Source of the DNA: UBA1413 sp964567485
Lineage (GTDB): Bacteria; Bacteroidota; Bacteroidia; Bacteroidales; Prolixibacteraceae
DNA length: 24,782 nt
Direction: 5' to 3'
Assembly: GCA_964567485.1 (NCBI GenBank)
Contig: CAZMMX010000045.1
Location: 1 to 24,782 of the forward strand
Position 1 is the stretch's first letter; every line of letters starts with the position of its first letter. The position numbers and the translations under genes are program-made. This document shows, piece after piece, positions 22,534-24,782 of this stretch. The notes beneath the pieces are model-generated. The model did no database searches, was not told where the DNA came from, and worked only from the letters and a program-made list of their open reading frames with translations.

Positions 22534-24399
22534 ATGAGAAAATTTACTTTATTCTTTGTCTTTCTGACGGTAACGGCGCTGGCGATGGCCCAGAAGCCCG
22601 TAGTGACCAAGGTATGGGAGCATTCTGTGAACAGCACCGCTACCTGGGAGGATGGCATTCCCATTGTTCCGGGGACCGTTCCTGCATGGATGGGGGGCAC
22701 CACCGAGCGGGGAATGGCTTTCTATGACGGGAAAGTCTACATCATGTCGCGGAAAACCAATCCGCCGGAAATTGTGGTGCTGGATGGGTTGACCGGGGAC
22801 AAACTTTCGGCCATACCTGTCGATACGGCGCTGGTCAAGGGGGGTACCTTTGCGGTGAATGACATAACATTCACTCCAGGAGGAAAGATCCTCTTCTGTA
22901 ATTTATCCACCAACTCGCACACCCAGCCCTTCAAGGTCTATATGATGACTGGGATGGAAGGCGGTGGGTATACGACGACCAATATTTTGTCGTGGAATTC
23001 CCAGGATACCATTGATGGAGTGCCCCAGACTTCCATGCGTTTGGGAGATGCCTTTGGCTTTTACGGCGATATTTCGGAAGAAGGAGACGGATATATCCTG
23101 GTTGGGGATGCCAATGCCGCTGCTCCGGAACCCATGGTACTCAGATTCGACATCACGGCGGGTGTGGTCAACCAGGAGCCGGTCATTATTAAACTGAAGG
23201 CGGTCTATCCGGCGCCTGTTGGGACGGCCATTCCCAAGCTCGGGATTACCCCGCGTTTCTGGCCCTTGAGTGCCGACCTGTTCTGGGCCGACGGCCATTC
23301 CGTGTACCCCACACTATACAACATGCAGGGGGAATTGCTCTCCACCTTCAACGGCCCCCAGAAATTCATAAATCCCGGAGTTTCCGGAGTGGCGTTTTTC
23401 ACCTTTATGGGTAAGGATTTTTTGGTGGGGCCTACCACAAGCCATGCCAATGCCAGTGCCCCTAATGCCCCCAAAGCGGCTTTCCAGCTTTTCCATATCC
23501 CGGAAGTTGGGGCTGAAGGAGCCGATTCAGTGGCCGTTTTCCCGGAACTGGGACTGGGCGGTAATTCCAATACTTCCTACGCTATGCCCATAGGCCTGGA
23601 TATACAGGCCGACAAGGTGCTGATGTACATCCTGTCGCCCAACAATGGGATTGCCTGCTATGCTTTGACCATGGTGGGAGAAGAGGGCAACAATACCTGG
23701 AACATGAGCGATGCAGCCTTCAACGCCCTGGGCAGCATGGTGGCCACCCAGGTGGTTAACGGCCTGACCATATACGCCGCCGAGGGGAAAAACGTTGATG
23801 TGGATGCGAACAATAAATCGTTAGACGGTTGGAAATTCACCCACCGGCTGAAATTTGGCGGTTCCGGCGCATTCGACACGGAAGGAAAACCGGTCAACCG
23901 GGTGCTCTCCTTCCCGGTGCCAGGTCCTACGAAAATTACGGTATACCTGCAATCTTCTTCTTCTGATGAAGACCGGACCCTGAATGTGGCCGTGAACCAC
24001 AAGGACTCGATTGTGGGGACCATTCCCGCCCTGGGGGCTTCGATCTCCAAAGGGGTGGTGGAATACACGGGAGCTGCCGGCACTATTTATCTCTCCTCCC
24101 TGAACAAAGGGATCAACATCTATTTGATCCAGGTGGAACCTCTGGCCACTTTATTGCCTGAAGTTCTGGCCCCGGGCAGGGAATTTAAGCTCTATCCCAA
24201 TCCGGCCCGGGAACGGGTCTACATCAACGTGGACCAACCCGTGGAAGTGGGAGTCTTCTCCATTACGGGAAGCCTGATGATGACTAAACGGATCGAGTCA
24301 TCGAACGATCCCCTCGATATCAGCGGACTTACCCGCGGCATGTACCTGGTGCGGTCGATGAAGAGCAACCAGTTCGCCCTGAAGCTGATCGTTCAGTAA
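22534..24399 (+). CDS. Large secreted protein of unknown function with T9SS sorting domain
   Basis: 621 residues. The signal peptide MRKFTLFFVFLTVTALAMA is followed by a propeller-like region (about 25-400) with repeated strand patterns (GMAFYDGKVYIMSRKTNPP, DGYILVGDANAAAP, LFWADGHSVYPTLY). It may belong to the Bacteroidetes DUF4623 type, but I am not certain. From about 429 to 535 there is a beta-sandwich, CBM-like module (ITVYLQSSSSDEDRTLNV). Residues 551-621 are a T9SS type A sorting domain beginning FKLYPNPARERVYINV. No catalytic motif was recognised. It follows the amidase gene by 132 bp on the same strand and ends at a strong terminator, so it is likely the last gene of the locus. A role in binding murein or another polymer at the surface is guesswork. 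Confidence 0.82.
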   Translation: MRKFTLFFVFLTVTALAMAQKPVVTKVWEHSVNSTATWEDGIPIVPGTVPAWMGGTTERGMAFYDGKVYIMSRKTNPPEIVVLDGLTGDKLSAIPVDTALVKGGTFAVNDITFTPGGKILFCNLSTNSHTQPFKVYMMTGMEGGGYTTTNILSWNSQDTIDGVPQTSMRLGDAFGFYGDISEEGDGYILVGDANAAAPEPMVLRFDITAGVVNQEPVIIKLKAVYPAPVGTAIPKLGITPRFWPLSADLFWADGHSVYPTLYNMQGELLSTFNGPQKFINPGVSGVAFFTFMGKDFLVGPTTSHANASAPNAPKAAFQLFHIPEVGAEGADSVAVFPELGLGGNSNTSYAMPIGLDIQADKVLMYILSPNNGIACYALTMVGEEGNNTWNMSDAAFNALGSMVATQVVNGLTIYAAEGKNVDVDANNKSLDGWKFTHRLKFGGSGAFDTEGKPVNRVLSFPVPGPTKITVYLQSSSSDEDRTLNVAVNHKDSIVGTIPALGASISKGVVEYTGAAGTIYLSSLNKGINIYLIQVEPLATLLPEVLAPGREFKLYPNPARERVYINVDQPVEVGVFSITGSLMMTKRIESSNDPLDISGLTRGMYLVRSMKSNQFALKLIVQ

Positions 24400-24504
24400 A
24401 CCTGGATGGAGTTATCCTGTGGACCATGGCTCATCAACTGATGGGTGATTTTCCATAGGGTTTCCCCGATGTACACTAACGTGCTGCTGCAGCAGTAGCG
24501 GATA

Positions 24505-24548
24505 AAACAGAAAGGCTGTTTGTTATATGACAAGCAGCCTTTCTGTTT
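24505..24548 (+). terminator. Strong Rho-independent-type terminator, possibly bidirectional
   Basis: AAACAGAAAGGCTG (24505-24518) pairs perfectly over 14 bp with CAGCCTTTCTGTTT (24535-24548). The 16-nt loop allows a further TTGT/ACAA pairing. A T-rich stretch (TTTGTTC) ends the 3' side and an A-rich one begins the 5' side, so it could work from both directions. It lies about 105 bp after the last gene. Confidence 0.72.
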
Positions 24549-24575
24549 GTTCAAAGGGGTTGGAAACGTAAAATA

Positions 24576-24583
24576 TACTTTTG
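24576..24583 (+). promoter_or_regulatory. Possible -7 element of the next transcription unit
   Basis: TACTTTTG fits TAnnTTTG exactly, just after the terminator. No TTG occurs 19-21 bp upstream (the nearest are at 13 and 26 bp), so support is limited. If real, the next gene has a leader of about 190 nt or more. Confidence 0.2.
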
Positions 24584-24782
24584 TTTATATTGCATAAAGT
24601 GCATATATACAGGAATATAGAGGGCATGCGCCGGGAGGAAAAAAATTAACAATTTTCAGTTAAAAAAACTTAAAAAGTTGTATTACAAAAAGACAAATTA
24701 TTCATATCTTGCCTCAAGTAATGATAACCGGTAACTAACAGCGACCAGGTTGAAACAGTGAATATAAATTACTAAAACCAAA

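Larger units (their letters stand above)
24400..24782. other. Gene-free right end: terminator and AT-rich leader of an unseen gene
   Basis: This stretch of 383 bp has no ORF I can support. It holds a self-complementary CTGCTGCAGCAG (24484-24495), a strong terminator hairpin (24505-24548), a TACTTTTG matching the -7 consensus (24576-24583), the inverted repeats TTAAC/GTTAA (24646-24663) and AACTT-AAA-AAGTT (24667-24679), and a TATCTTG (24705-24711) after GTTG (24677-24680). It ends in the A-rich sequence ACTAAAACCAAA, which looks like the ribosome-binding region of a + strand gene beginning just past the window. Confidence 0.6.

Noticed and set aside
24400..24500. Small ORF after the last gene (ATGGAGTTATCC...)
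   Set aside because: It stops after about ten codons and has no ribosome-binding sequence.
24631..24640. Shine-Dalgarno-like GGGAGGA in the right-end leader
   Set aside because: No start codon follows at a usable distance, so it does not define a gene.

Overview
The window is from a Bacteroidetes (probably Bacteroidales-like) genome. The evidence is a SusC/SusD outer-membrane import pair, four proteins with C-terminal type IX secretion (T9SS) sorting regions, many lipoproteins with Bacteroidetes-style signals, Bacteroidetes promoter elements (TTG / TAnnTTTG) and mostly A-rich rather than Shine-Dalgarno ribosome-binding regions. Coding DNA is moderately GC-rich and the intergenic tail at the right end is AT-rich. 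No tRNA, rRNA, transposase or cas gene was seen.

Layout. At 1-1549 are two housekeeping-type genes on the + strand: the 3' part of rsgA and a uroporphyrinogen-decarboxylase-like (MtaA/CmuA-type) protein. At 1550-3513 a secreted PL9-like parallel beta-helix protein (minus strand) is bracketed on both sides by five copies of a 31-nt hairpin repeat mixed with degenerate GACCTN hexamers. At 3514-4764 (minus) is a NamZ-type (DUF1343, GH171) exo-N-acetylmuramidase. From 4865 to 24399 everything is on the + strand: transglutaminase-like lipoprotein, NlpC/P60 (YkfC-like) lipoprotein, Tat-signal dipeptide (L-Ala-D/L-Glu-type) epimerase, SusC, SusD, an unknown lipoprotein, a PKD plus YWTD-propeller lipoprotein, a GHL10/DUF187 glycosidase with FN3-like repeats and a T9SS signal, a small TolB-like propeller protein, an N-acetylmuramoyl-L-alanine amidase with a T9SS signal, and a large secreted protein of unknown function with a T9SS signal. 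A strong hairpin terminator and about 200 bp of AT-rich leader for an unseen next gene close the window.

How it fits together (inference). Almost every enzyme from 3514 to 22401 belongs to a family that acts on peptidoglycan or its fragments. I read this as a peptidoglycan-utilisation locus built like a polysaccharide-utilisation locus. The T9SS-secreted amidase would strip stem peptides from foreign murein at the cell surface. The secreted GHL10 enzyme would cut the denuded glycan. SusCD and its two accessory lipoproteins would capture and import peptides or glycan pieces. In the periplasm, NamZ would remove MurNAc, the NlpC/P60 enzyme would release L-Ala-D-Glu, and the exported epimerase would turn it into L-Ala-L-Glu. 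Lipoprotein signals support the topology: SusD and the two accessory lipoproteins carry acidic residues right after the lipidated cysteine (surface-export-like), whereas the peptide-processing enzymes do not. The individual families are known; the combined locus, its substrate and the roles of the unknown lipoproteins, the propellers and the transglutaminase are predictions.
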